Below, one piece after another: positions 24,360 through 32,888 of a stretch of DNA of 62,301 bases (positions are counted from its first letter, which is position 1; each line of letters begins with the position of its first letter). The notes below the pieces were generated by a model. That model had not been told where the DNA came from. It was given only the letters and a program-made list of their open reading frames with translations, and did not search any database. The DNA is from Actinoplanes italicus (GTDB lineage Bacteria; Actinomycetota; Actinomycetes; Mycobacteriales; Micromonosporaceae): the NCBI RefSeq assembly GCF_003001815.1, contig NZ_PVMZ01000042.1, positions 1-62,301 of the forward strand, given 5' to 3'. The position numbers were made by a program, and so were the translations under genes.

Positions 24360-25253
24360 CTACGGCTGAGCGACCGGCGTGCCGGCCGTGGTGAAGTTGT
24401 TCGTCCACTCGGTGACCGTGGTGTCTACGAAGTCGGTCGGCCCGTAGAACCAGGCGTCGGCGGTCCAGCGGTTGCCGCGGAACCGGACCGGGCCGATACC
24501 GCCGGGGTTGTCGGCGCCGTCGCACTGGACGACGTAGCCGCCGCGGTCGAGGCCGCAGTAGAAGACGTCGACGAAGTTGTCGACCGCCCCGAACTCGGTG
24601 CCGAGCCGCAGCGCCGCGTTCTGGCCCGGTGTGGTGCCGGCCGAGATCCAGCAGCGGTGCAGCGTGAGACCGCCGGTGTCGGTCATCTGGAACCCATCGC
24701 TGTGCGGGTCCGGGTTGCGGGTGTCGGTGCCGGCGATGATGTTGCACCGTTCGGCGACCGACCAGGCGCCGCCCTGCCACGCGTCGGAGCCGCCGGTGAT
24801 GTGGCATTCCTGTAGCCAGACGAAGTGGCCGCCGAGGACGCGTTCGGTGGTGTCGTTGCCGTTGAGGGTGCAGCGGCGGAGCACGTACAGCGGGGCCATC
24901 TGGTTCGCGACCGCGCCGCCGGTGTTCAGGTCCAGCGCCCACGAGCTGTTGCTGACCTCGAACGCGCACTCGTCGAACATGAAATGCTCGCCCACGCCGG
25001 GCTGGATCGACGGGGCACCGGTGAATCGTCGGCGCCGCCACACCCGGACGGTGAGGTCGGCAGTCGCACCGGTAATCGGGTGCGTCAGCGTGACCACCTC
25101 GGTGGCGTCGTGTGCTGGCAGCGACGACCCGGCCGTGGTGGTGAGGCTGGTGCCGGTCGGCACACCGACCTGGGTCCCGACCGTGTACGCGGCCGTCGGC
25201 GCGGCAACACCGGACGGCAGCGACCCGATCCGGAGCGCGTACGCGCGCGGCAT
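24360..25253 (-). CDS. parallel beta-helix structural protein
   Basis: A 297-residue protein with the rung-like spacing of single-strand right-handed beta-helix (pectate-lyase-type) folds, for example FDECAFEVSNSSWALDLN, YVLRRCTLNGNDTTERVLGG and WLQECHITGGSDAW. The N-terminal ~80 residues are Thr/Ala-rich and may attach to the virion. It could degrade or bind surface polysaccharide. It sits in an appendage module between connector genes. Confidence 0.6.
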   Translation of the reverse strand: MPRAYALRIGSLPSGVAAPTAAYTVGTQVGVPTGTSLTTTAGSSLPAHDATEVVTLTHPITGATADLTVRVWRRRRFTGAPSIQPGVGEHFMFDECAFEVSNSSWALDLNTGGAVANQMAPLYVLRRCTLNGNDTTERVLGGHFVWLQECHITGGSDAWQGGAWSVAERCNIIAGTDTRNPDPHSDGFQMTDTGGLTLHRCWISAGTTPGQNAALRLGTEFGAVDNFVDVFYCGLDRGGYVVQCDGADNPGGIGPVRFRGNRWTADAWFYGPTDFVDTTVTEWTNNFTTAGTPVAQP

Positions 25254-25256
25254 CGG

Positions 25257-25514
25257 CTATCCGCCGAGGCGGCCGGCCAGCTCGATCAGCTGTCCCACCG
25301 TCATCCCGGGTTCCGTCACCACGGCGCCCTGCTTCTCGTCGTAGTGGTCGGTGGCACCGGTGACGAATGTCCGGTCGGCGCCGAGCGCCACGACGTAGTC
25401 GACCCATACGGCCTTGGCCGCGGTGTCGGCCGGCCGGTCCGGGATCGCGTTGGACCGGGCGCCGCCGTTGACAACGACCAGGACCTCGTCGGTGAGGCCC
25501 GCACTGTCGCTCAT
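25257..25514 (-). CDS. small structural-module protein with DSAGLTD start
   Basis: An 85-residue protein from ATG 25514 (ATGA overlap). Its N-terminus, MSDSAGLTDEVLVVVNGG, contains the same DSAGLTD phrase that is repeated in the 443-residue protein nearby, so the two may share an origin or bind one another. The rest is acidic and mixed alpha/beta. Function unknown. Confidence 0.5.
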   Translation of the reverse strand: MSDSAGLTDEVLVVVNGGARSNAIPDRPADTAAKAVWVDYVVALGADRTFVTGATDHYDEKQGAVVTEPGMTVGQLIELAGRLGG

Positions 25515-26104
25515 GCGCCGAGGGCCTTCCAGTTCCAGGTGATCTGCAGGCTGTCCGAGGCGCCCTTGTTGACCGTGGTGATCAGCGCCCGGCTGTAGGT
25601 GTTCCCCGCGGTGCTGGTGGCGTTGGACGCCTGGTCGTTGACGATCGCGACCTCGGTGATCGCGGAGTTCGTCGCGACACCGGCCGCCCACGTGGTGCGG
25701 TAGACGGAGTTGACGCCGAGGCCTCCGCCGAGGTTCGCGGTCTGCGGATAGGTCGCGTCGAACGCCACATTGGAGGCGGTCAGGTAGGTGACCAGCGCGC
25801 CGCCCGCGCCGGACTTCGCGACCGCGGTGCCGCCGGTGCCGAGCTTCATCCCGTTCGCCGCGGTGGGCGCCGACGGGGAAGCCGGGGCGATACCCACGAT
25901 CACCTTCCCCGCGATGTACAGGTCACCGGCGTCGGTGATGAGGTTGCGGAACGGTACCAGCTGCTTCGTGCGGCCGTCGCCGTCGCGAAGTTCGGCGATG
26001 CCGTAGCCGACCAGGCCCATACCGTCGGGCTTCAGGGCACGGGCGGCGTCGAGCGCGGCGTGCAGGGCGTCGAGGCGCTCGTCCGCCGGGGAGATCAGGT
26101 GCAT
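25511..26104 (-). CDS. minor structural protein of the appendage module
   Basis: A 197-residue protein with a helical N-terminus (DALHAALDAARALKP) and a beta-rich C-terminal half, including YSRALITTVNKG and LQITWNWKALGA. The C-terminal part resembles fibre or receptor-binding domains in composition. It lies between the repeat protein and the 85-residue protein. Confidence 0.55.
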   Translation of the reverse strand: MHLISPADERLDALHAALDAARALKPDGMGLVGYGIAELRDGDGRTKQLVPFRNLITDAGDLYIAGKVIVGIAPASPSAPTAANGMKLGTGGTAVAKSGAGGALVTYLTASNVAFDATYPQTANLGGGLGVNSVYRTTWAAGVATNSAITEVAIVNDQASNATSTAGNTYSRALITTVNKGASDSLQITWNWKALGA

Positions 26105-26121
26105 GGGAGACAGCCCTTCTG

Positions 26122-27453
26122 TCAGTCGGGGACGAGCGGGTACCGGTAGGTTGTGCCGGTGTTCGGCCGGGCCGTGCGGCCGGTGTCCGGGCGGCGGGTC
26201 CGCCGCTGGCAGAGGTGCGCGGAGGTCAGGCCCATCGAGTCGGTGATCGTGCGGGCGTGCATCGACGACGCGATCAGCTGGACCGTCACGCCGTCGGTCA
26301 GCCCGGCCGAGTCCGTGACCGTCTGCCGCCGGGTGAGCGCGACGGCGACCGAGTCGGTGAGGCCGATCGCATCGTCGGCCAGCCGGGTGCCGGCCCCGGC
26401 AACCTGCACGGTGACCGAGTCGGTGAGCCCGGCCGAGTCGGTGAGGGTCTCGGCGACGTCAAGGGCCAGCGGAGTGTCGGTGTCGACCAGCCCGACGGTG
26501 TCGTTGATCGTGCGGCTGATCAGCGCGGACAGCAGCGGCGTCGCCGTGTCGGTCAGGCCCGCGCCGTCGGTGAGCACCCGGCCGACGGTCGGCGCGACGG
26601 GGTCGGTGAACCCGGCCGTATCGTTCTGGGTCCGCGCGTACGCGGCCGCCTGGGCAACGCTGTCGACCGCACCGGTGACGTCGGTGACGGTCCGCCCGTG
26701 CTGCCGAGTCTGGCTGTCGGTCGGGTTGACGTTGTCCGTCAGCACCCGGCCAAGCAGCGGGGCCGTGGTGTCGACCAGGCCCGCGGAGTCGTTGACCGTA
26801 CGCGTGTGCGCCACCGCGGCGACGGCGACATTGAACGCGGCGGAGATCGTCTCGCGCTGGCTGTTGCCCCACGTGCCGGTGTAGCTGATCGACGTCGACG
26901 GCGACCAGGTCGCCGCTGTCACGTTGATCTCGTGGCCGATGGTCAGGTAGCCGCCATCGGTGCCAGCCGCGCCGACGAACAGGTCGCCGTCCTCGACCAG
27001 CGGACTTGTCCACGTCGCCGAGGCGCCGGTTTCGCTGCCGACCGCGACCCGGCCGATCGCGGCGATCGCAACCTGCTCTGTACCCGGCAGCCCGGACAGG
27101 CCGACCAGGGCGTCGCTGGTGCCGGTCGTCGAGTCAACGCCGGTCAGCGTCGTCCCGGCCGGCCATTCGTAGATCACGTAGTTGACGGCGTAGTCGCTGC
27201 CGTTGTGGGTGATCGTGATGCTGGTGTCGCCGGTCGACGTCTTGGTGAGCAGCGCGCACTCGCCTGTCGCGACCGGGCCGGCCTGCTTCGTCCAGCCGGT
27301 CGCGGTGTTCGTCACCGCGCCGTGCACGAAGACGGCGAGGAGGCTGCCGCTGGTCGACGTGAACCCGAAGTTGATCGTGTGGCTGGTCGACGCGTTCTTC
27401 GGCGCGGTGCCGACCGCCCGGTTCAGCCACGGGGGTTCGGTAGTCGCCGGCAT
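26122..27453 (-). CDS. DSAGLTD-repeat appendage protein
   Basis: A 443-residue protein. Residues 1-215 look like a beta-sandwich lectin-type domain (SLLAVFVHGAVTNTATGWTK, TSIT/ITHNGSDYAVNYVIY). Residues about 218-411 hold ten degenerate copies of a motif like T-[LVI]-[TN]-D-[ST]-x-G-L-[TV]-D, spaced 18-24 residues apart. The end is Arg/Thr-rich. The repeats suggest an extended rod or a surface made of identical short modules. No named family fits the whole protein; it is probably a virion fibre or decoration. Confidence 0.6.
   Translation of the reverse strand: MPATTEPPWLNRAVGTAPKNASTSHTINFGFTSTSGSLLAVFVHGAVTNTATGWTKQAGPVATGECALLTKTSTGDTSITITHNGSDYAVNYVIYEWPAGTTLTGVDSTTGTSDALVGLSGLPGTEQVAIAAIGRVAVGSETGASATWTSPLVEDGDLFVGAAGTDGGYLTIGHEINVTAATWSPSTSISYTGTWGNSQRETISAAFNVAVAAVAHTRTVNDSAGLVDTTAPLLGRVLTDNVNPTDSQTRQHGRTVTDVTGAVDSVAQAAAYARTQNDTAGFTDPVAPTVGRVLTDGAGLTDTATPLLSALISRTINDTVGLVDTDTPLALDVAETLTDSAGLTDSVTVQVAGAGTRLADDAIGLTDSVAVALTRRQTVTDSAGLTDGVTVQLIASSMHARTITDSMGLTSAHLCQRRTRRPDTGRTARPNTGTTYRYPLVPD
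26221..26802 (-). repeat. coding repeats of the DSAGLTD protein
   Basis: Ten degenerate copies of a roughly 54-72 base unit encode residues 218-411 of the appendage protein. The most regular copies encode TLTDSAGLTDSV and TVTDSAGLTDGV. The DNA copies are diverged, so the protein motif is what is conserved. Confidence 0.6.
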
Positions 27454-27479
27454 CCCGTCACCCCGCTCGTCTCAGGTGA

Positions 27480-28052
27480 TCAGCGGGAGGTGGTGACGTG
27501 CGCGCCACCCCCGTACGCGGCGATCAGCAGGTCGCGCATGCTGTCGGTCACCTGCATCCGGGCGTCGGCCTCGGCGTAGGTCACCTTGTAGTCGTCGATC
27601 GACTCCGAGATAGCACCGCCGGGGTTGCCGTAGCCCACCATCGACAGGCCGAGCACGATGCCCCGCGCGGGCTGCAGGGCCTGCGAGCCGTCGAGGTAGC
27701 CGTGCGCCACGTCCTGGACCGTGACCTGGGTGGGCTGGTCCAGCCGACTGATCCAGCCGTTGCGCCGCCACAGGCGCTGGGAACGCAGCAGCCAGTCGGT
27801 GTAGGTGACACCGTCGATCAGTACGGCGCCGACGGACCGCACCGGTAGCTGCGGGATCGTGAGCCAGGGCCCGTAGTCGCACGGGTCGACGTCGATCACA
27901 AACGTGGACACCGCGGCGACGAGCCGCTGCCCGGCGGCGGCCTGGACCTTGCCGGTGGCCAGCTCGATCACGAGCGTCGCGCTGGCGGTGTCGACCTCGT
28001 CGACCTGCAGAGCGGAGGCGAGCTCCGCGGGCGTGATCAGCATGTCAGCCAC
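27480..28052 (-). CDS. head-tail connector protein (gp6-like adaptor)
   Basis: A 190-residue protein resembling the HK97 gp6/SPP1 gp15 adaptor group, which docks under the portal. It opens with ITPAELASALQVDEVDTASA, a typical helical start, and continues with VRSVGAVLIDGVTYTDW strands. It lies two genes after the capsid gene, as expected. Confidence 0.72.
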   Translation of the reverse strand: MADMLITPAELASALQVDEVDTASATLVIELATGKVQAAAGQRLVAAVSTFVIDVDPCDYGPWLTIPQLPVRSVGAVLIDGVTYTDWLLRSQRLWRRNGWISRLDQPTQVTVQDVAHGYLDGSQALQPARGIVLGLSMVGYGNPGGAISESIDDYKVTYAEADARMQVTDSMRDLLIAAYGGGAHVTTSR

Positions 28053-28067
28053 GGCGCTCGCCTCCTG

Positions 28068-28394
28068 TCATTCGTCCGGATCCGGTTCGCTGGCCAGCGC
28101 CGTGAGCGCGGCGACCAGCGTCGTGCGGGGCTTCTCGGCGGCGTTTTCCGCCTCGAGGGCGCGTGCCGCCCGTTCGCGGTCCTCGCCGACCCAGTCGAGG
28201 ACGGCCGAGACGGTCCCGGTGGGCACCTCGTTCGGGTCGGCCTCCGGCACTGGCGCGGGCTCCGCCCACGGGGTGCCGTCCTCGTTGACCCGGGTGATGT
28301 AGCCCTTGGACAGCTGCTCCTGGATCGCCCAGTGCAGCGGCAGGTCGTGGGCGACCGGGCCGCCCGCGGTCTGTAGGTAGATCGTCTCGGCCAC
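28068..28394 (-). CDS. hypothetical head-region protein
   Basis: A 108-residue protein started at GTG 28394, three bases after the upstream stop. The N-terminal half (LHWAIQEQLSKGYITRVNED) is followed by an acidic Pro/Glu-rich linker and a helix. Comparable small genes occur between capsid and connector genes in actinophages. Function unknown. Confidence 0.55.
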   Translation of the reverse strand: MAETIYLQTAGGPVAHDLPLHWAIQEQLSKGYITRVNEDGTPWAEPAPVPEADPNEVPTGTVSAVLDWVGEDRERAARALEAENAAEKPRTTLVAALTALASEPDPDE

Positions 28395-28396
28395 GG

Positions 28397-28765
28397 TCAG
28401 ACCGCCCGCGGAACCCGGAACGCCGTTGCGGTCATCGCGACCGACGTTTCGAAGATCAGCGAGCCGTCGGCCTGGAGGAACCGGCCGGACTCGAACGGGC
28501 CGATGTAGGCGGAGGAGCCGTTGCCGACCGAGAACGCGGTGGCGTTCCCGAGGCCAGCCGCGATGGCGGGCGGGTACGACCCGGCCAGCAGGGTGACCGT
28601 GCCGGCGCCGCCGGACGCGTTGCTGAGGCGGATGACCGTCTCCTCCGGCGCGGCGTTGGCGACCTGGCCGCCGTTGCCGGCCCCGGACGACACCGCGGTG
28701 CCGGCCGGCGTGGTGAGGCCGCCATTGGCGACCAGGTTGCTGTACGCGACTGCGGTACGAGGCAT
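28397..28765 (-). CDS. putative capsid decoration protein
   Basis: A 122-residue Gly/Ala/Ser-rich beta protein encoded directly after the capsid gene. VANAAPEETVIRLSNASGGA and FLQADGSLIFETSVA are its clearest strands. Small proteins at this place often decorate the head or form head fibres. The call rests on position and composition. Confidence 0.55.
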   Translation of the reverse strand: MPRTAVAYSNLVANGGLTTPAGTAVSSGAGNGGQVANAAPEETVIRLSNASGGAGTVTLLAGSYPPAIAAGLGNATAFSVGNGSSAYIGPFESGRFLQADGSLIFETSVAMTATAFRVPRAV

Positions 28766-28780
28766 GTCTCAGTTCTCCGA

Positions 28781-29644
28781 TCAGGTCTGCGAGACGAGCG
28801 CGTAGGCGAGCAGCTCGGGACGGACGACCTTCGCGCCCCACAGGTGCAGGCCCTTGACCGCCTCGCTGAAGGACGACTCCGGCCGGTACGCCTCGGTCTT
28901 GTTGATCTGCTCGGCGTAGCTGATGGCCCCGTTCCCGGCGCCGCCCAGCACGGAGTAGTCGTCGCCCGTGACGAGCGGGACATTGTTCGACTTGTAGATG
29001 TCGAACCCGGCGGCCTGGCCGATGAAGCCGTTGCGGAGGCCGGTGGTGGTCCCGGAGGCGTCGGCGCGGACGAACCGGTCGTCGGAGAGGCCGCGGCCGT
29101 ACAGCCACGGCGGGATGACGACCCAGCGGCCCTCGGTCGGGCAGTTGGCCTCGTCGAGCTTGACGCTCAGCGGCACCAGCACGTCGTCGTAGAGGGCGGT
29201 CGGGTCGGCGGCGGTAACCGGAACAGCGGCGCCAGCGGCGACCCGGTTCGCGGTCGGCACCTGGGTGTAGAACGCGGCGATGTACTGGTCGACGAGGTCG
29301 CGCAGCTTGTAGCCGGCACGGTCCATCGCTTCCGGCATGACGGCGCCCCGCGCCTGGCGCAGTTCGACGTCGTCGACCTCGAACGCGAAGTATTTCGCCT
29401 GGTCGATGACGAGGTTGCGCTGCGCGTCGGTCAGGTTTTCCGGCGTGATGACGGTGGTGTTCGGCACGTAGGTGCCGATGGTCGGGTCGGAGATGCTGGT
29501 GATCTTCACCGTGTCGCCGAAGGACGAGATCTCGCCCTCGTAGTTGCGGTTGGTGATGGCCGGCTGGGCGAACACGAGGGCCTTCTGCAGGGCCGTCAGC
29601 AGCCGGGCGGACCAGATCTCCGGGATGAACCGGTCGATGGCCAT
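28781..29644 (-). CDS. major capsid protein
   Basis: A 287-residue HK97-fold coat protein of the P22-like/actinophage type, starting MAIDRFIPEIWSARLLTALQ. Typical phrases are SSFGDTVKITSISDPTIGTY (E-loop region), YKLRDLVDQYIAAFYTQV and LHLWGAKVVRPELLAYALV at the end. There is no protease domain; a separate scaffold is encoded just upstream. Confidence 0.9.
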   Translation of the reverse strand: MAIDRFIPEIWSARLLTALQKALVFAQPAITNRNYEGEISSFGDTVKITSISDPTIGTYVPNTTVITPENLTDAQRNLVIDQAKYFAFEVDDVELRQARGAVMPEAMDRAGYKLRDLVDQYIAAFYTQVPTANRVAAGAAVPVTAADPTALYDDVLVPLSVKLDEANCPTEGRWVVIPPWLYGRGLSDDRFVRADASGTTTGLRNGFIGQAAGFDIYKSNNVPLVTGDDYSVLGGAGNGAISYAEQINKTEAYRPESSFSEAVKGLHLWGAKVVRPELLAYALVSQT

Positions 29645-29660
29645 GGTTGCCCTTTCAGGG

Positions 29661-30260
29661 TCAGTCGATGCCCATCAGGTCGTTGAGGCGGCCCTCGTCT
29701 TGGGCCTTCACGATCTGCTGGGGCGTCATCTTCTTCAGGTCGTCGCGGGTGAGCTGGTCGGGCTTCGACCCCTTGCGGGCACCGCCATCTCCGCCACCCT
29801 GGAACCGCTTGGCCGTTGCGGCCGCGAGGTGGGGCTTCTTCTTCAGCAGTTCGGTGAGCGCCTCGTTGATGGCGTCCACGTCGATCTGCCCGTCGTCGAC
29901 GAAGTCGTCGACCCGGCCGGCCAGCAGTGCGCGGGCGTCCTCCGGGTCGGCGAACAGCTTCGCCGCCTTGGTTTCGACCTTGTCCAGGGCGCGATCGCGG
30001 AGCGTCTCAGCACGTGCTTCAGCGCGGGCCTGCTCCCGAATCGTGTCCGGGTCTTGGTCGTCGGTCTTCTTGCCCGCGTCCTTCGCTTTCAGGTCGCGCA
30101 GCTCGTCGCGGGCGGCCCGCCACTTCGCCTTCATGGCGTCGAGGGCCTTCTTGCCGGCGTCGCCGAGCTGGTCGGCGTCGCCGTCGCCCTGGCCGTCGTC
30201 GTCCGGATCCGTGACGACGTCGTCTTCGGGCTCGATGGTGCTGTCGTCCTGGTCGGACAT
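29661..30260 (-). CDS. scaffolding protein
   Basis: A 199-residue, highly charged, predicted helical protein: an acidic Asp-rich start (DDSTIEPEDDVVTDPDDDGQ), coiled coil in the middle and a short basic C-terminus TRDDLKKMTPQQIVKAQDE. Charge layout and place right before the capsid gene are those of phage scaffolds. Confidence 0.85.
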   Translation of the reverse strand: MSDQDDSTIEPEDDVVTDPDDDGQGDGDADQLGDAGKKALDAMKAKWRAARDELRDLKAKDAGKKTDDQDPDTIREQARAEARAETLRDRALDKVETKAAKLFADPEDARALLAGRVDDFVDDGQIDVDAINEALTELLKKKPHLAAATAKRFQGGGDGGARKGSKPDQLTRDDLKKMTPQQIVKAQDEGRLNDLMGID

Positions 30261-30307
30261 GGTGACTCCCGTTGCGGGGTCGTTCCCGCGCCTTGCGCGC
30301 GAGGAGG

Positions 30308-31366
30308 TCAGAGGATGTAGCCGTGGACCTTGAGGAGCCGGATCGCCTCGTCGCGGTCACCGTCGGCGAGCTCATAGATCGACTCGGGCATCAACCGGTA
30401 CGCACGGGCTGATCGGAACCGGCCCACCTTCTCGGTGCCACCGCGACGGCTCAGCCGCTTACCGGCGACGCCACGGACGGTGCGGCCCTCGGTGGTCGTG
30501 AACTGCTGCCGCCCGAACACGTCGGTCCGCTCGAGGCGGCCACGGTCGCGGCCGCCGCGGAGTAGCCGCGCCTCGGCGGCGGTGATCCGGGCACCAGCCG
30601 GGGCCAGCCCGCGCGCGCCACGGCGGGCGTTGACTACCTGGTTCATGTCGGCGCCGTCCCGGATCGCCTGGGCGCCGGCCTTCGTGAAGACCCGGTCCTG
30701 TTCGGCCGGGGCCATCGACTCGAAGATCTTCGCCGGGTTGGTGAGGATCTCGTCGGGGGTGTCCTCGGCCGCGGGGATATGGACGCAGTCGCAGTTCGGA
30801 TGCCGCTGGAAACCTGCGTTCCACTCGTATCTGACGCCGGCCAGGATGATGCAGCGGGCACAGGTCGGGCCGACGATCATCCGGATGTAGCCGGTCGCCG
30901 CCTCCCTGACGACGATCGCGGCCTGGTCGGCGGCCCGTCCGGCGTCGGTGACTTGGGTGTGGCCGATCATCTCCGCCAGCGCCTGCCCGGCAGCCATGGC
31001 CTCGTCGATGCTGCGGCCTGTGCTGAGTGACACCTTCGCGGTGATCGCCGGTTGGGCGATCAGCGACGCCAGCGGCCGCCCGTCGGAGGCGATACCGGCG
31101 TACGCCTCCGGCACGACCAGCCCAGACGGCCGGGAGGCCATCCCTAGCTCGGCGAACGTGTCAGCGACGTACAGGTTCGCCGTGCTCGCCGCGGCCCGCT
31201 GCGCCCCGGTCAGTAGCGCCAGCAGCCGCGGAATGTGCTGGCTCCACGTCTCGCTGATCCGACGTGGGTCGACCAGCTTCCACAGCCGCCGGAACTCGGC
31301 CCGCACCCGGATGGCCAGTCGGCTCCGGTCGTCGGCGTGCGCGGCGGCGACCTGACGGACCGACAT
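30308..31366 (-). CDS. MuF-like minor head protein
   Basis: A 352-residue protein between portal and scaffold genes. The N-terminal helix-rich part and the Cys/His region GPTCARCIILAGV...HPNCDCVHIP (about residues 175-205) are characteristic of actinophage MuF/minor capsid proteins, which enter the head with the DNA. The C-terminal ~100 residues are basic and may bind DNA. No toxin domain is recognised. Confidence 0.78.
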   Translation of the reverse strand: MSVRQVAAAHADDRSRLAIRVRAEFRRLWKLVDPRRISETWSQHIPRLLALLTGAQRAAASTANLYVADTFAELGMASRPSGLVVPEAYAGIASDGRPLASLIAQPAITAKVSLSTGRSIDEAMAAGQALAEMIGHTQVTDAGRAADQAAIVVREAATGYIRMIVGPTCARCIILAGVRYEWNAGFQRHPNCDCVHIPAAEDTPDEILTNPAKIFESMAPAEQDRVFTKAGAQAIRDGADMNQVVNARRGARGLAPAGARITAAEARLLRGGRDRGRLERTDVFGRQQFTTTEGRTVRGVAGKRLSRRGGTEKVGRFRSARAYRLMPESIYELADGDRDEAIRLLKVHGYIL

Positions 31367-31369
31367 CGG

Positions 31370-32875
31370 CTACTCCTCGCCGGGCGGGCCGGCCGGGAGC
31401 GCCGGGAGGCCACCGTTGCGGACGATCTCCGCGAGTGGGTCCTGCTGCCGTTCGGTGTCGCGCATCGCCAGGACGCGTTCAACCTCCGTCGGCGACAGCC
31501 CGTACCGTTCGGCGATCCACGCGAACGGAAAACCGAGAGCGCCGAGCTTCTGCAGCGCGTCGACGCGCTGGGCCTCGGAGTGGTTCTCGGCGTCGCGCCA
31601 CTTCACATCACCGAACCGGCACCGGTCAGCCAGCGGCTTCTTGCCGCGGACCAGCGCGAACCGCTGATTGATGCCGCGAACGCCTGGTGAGAAGAACAGC
31701 TGCTCCTCTTCGACCTTCTTGACCAGGCCGGTCTCGGCGGCACGCATGCCGTCGGCGTTGACGTTGACCATGCCCTTGCCCAGCACCAGGTAGTGCGGCG
31801 GCGTGCGGGTCTGGGCGGCGATGTGCGTGACTGCGGTCTCGATGACGCCGGTGAACACGTCGAGTTTCGCCGCGTCCCACTGGTCGATCTTCGTGTTCTG
31901 GCCGGTCAGCCACAGGATGCGGTCCTCGGCCAGCTTCCGGATGTCGACCGTCTGCTTACCGACGACCTGCCCGTTCTCGTCGAGGATCGGAATCGACGGC
32001 GGCTCCTGGCCCATAACGACGCGGGCCGGCATCGACGCGGCGTCGGCGGCGTTGAACAGGTACGCCCACAGCAGGTTGATCGCGTCCTGCATGGCCATCG
32101 TGCCGGCAATATCGGAGAGCGGGTCGCTGCCGAGCATCGGCCGGTTCGGCATCTCCACCATCGGCACCACGCCCATGGGGTTCGGCAGAGGCCACTTGTC
32201 GTCGCCGGTGTTACGCCGTTCCTTCCAGCCGAGCGAGTCGGACGCCGGCACAAGCAGCCCGGCCGAGGTGGTGAAAAACGCCTCCGCCCGCAACGGCAGC
32301 GGCCCGCCGTGGCCGGACGAGCCGAGCCACGGCCGTTCCCACTTCCACACCTCGTCGGGGGTGTAGAGCGTCGCGAACTCGGTGGTGTCGTCGTGCCAGG
32401 TCTTCAGCGCGGCCGTCGCCCGGCCGGGCCGTTCCACGTCGTAGGCGATCGTGACCTGGTCGGCGCGTTCCCACGTCGCGATCGGCTCGTCCCGCTCGTC
32501 GCCCCATACCAGCACATACGACCGGCCGGCGATCAGCGACCCGAGAAACCCCTGCGACGACTGGGCGTCCATGTCGTTGGACTGCCAGTCCCGCCACAGG
32601 ATCTTCTCGTCGTCGGACTGCGTCGGGTCGTCGTCCAGCTTGAAGCCGTCGACGCGGAGCCGCTCGTTCGGGCTGTTCGCGACCGGGGCACACCAGTTGT
32701 CGGAGAAGTCCTTGTAGCGGGCGGCGTTGTACTCCGCCCACTTGTCGGACGCGAACCGGAGCCGCTGCACACCGCGGTAGTACTCGTCGGCCCTGGCCAC
32801 CGCCGGACGGCGGCCGGCGATCTCCCGGTGCAGCCGATCCGTCCACTGCAGGGCCGCCTCGACGGTCAGAACCAC
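31370..32875 (-). CDS. portal protein
   Basis: A 501-residue portal of the SPP1 gp6-like type, the dodecameric gate for DNA entry. N-terminal HREIAGRRPAVARADEYYRG and the middle stretch NCWAPVANSPNERLRVDGF-like sequence are usual in actinophage portals, and the clip/stem part lies near residues 300-380. The start at 32875 lies 13 bases after the large terminase stop. Confidence 0.92.
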   Translation of the reverse strand: MVLTVEAALQWTDRLHREIAGRRPAVARADEYYRGVQRLRFASDKWAEYNAARYKDFSDNWCAPVANSPNERLRVDGFKLDDDPTQSDDEKILWRDWQSNDMDAQSSQGFLGSLIAGRSYVLVWGDERDEPIATWERADQVTIAYDVERPGRATAALKTWHDDTTEFATLYTPDEVWKWERPWLGSSGHGGPLPLRAEAFFTTSAGLLVPASDSLGWKERRNTGDDKWPLPNPMGVVPMVEMPNRPMLGSDPLSDIAGTMAMQDAINLLWAYLFNAADAASMPARVVMGQEPPSIPILDENGQVVGKQTVDIRKLAEDRILWLTGQNTKIDQWDAAKLDVFTGVIETAVTHIAAQTRTPPHYLVLGKGMVNVNADGMRAAETGLVKKVEEEQLFFSPGVRGINQRFALVRGKKPLADRCRFGDVKWRDAENHSEAQRVDALQKLGALGFPFAWIAERYGLSPTEVERVLAMRDTERQQDPLAEIVRNGGLPALPAGPPGEE

Positions 32876-32888
32876 GCGGCCCCCCTCG

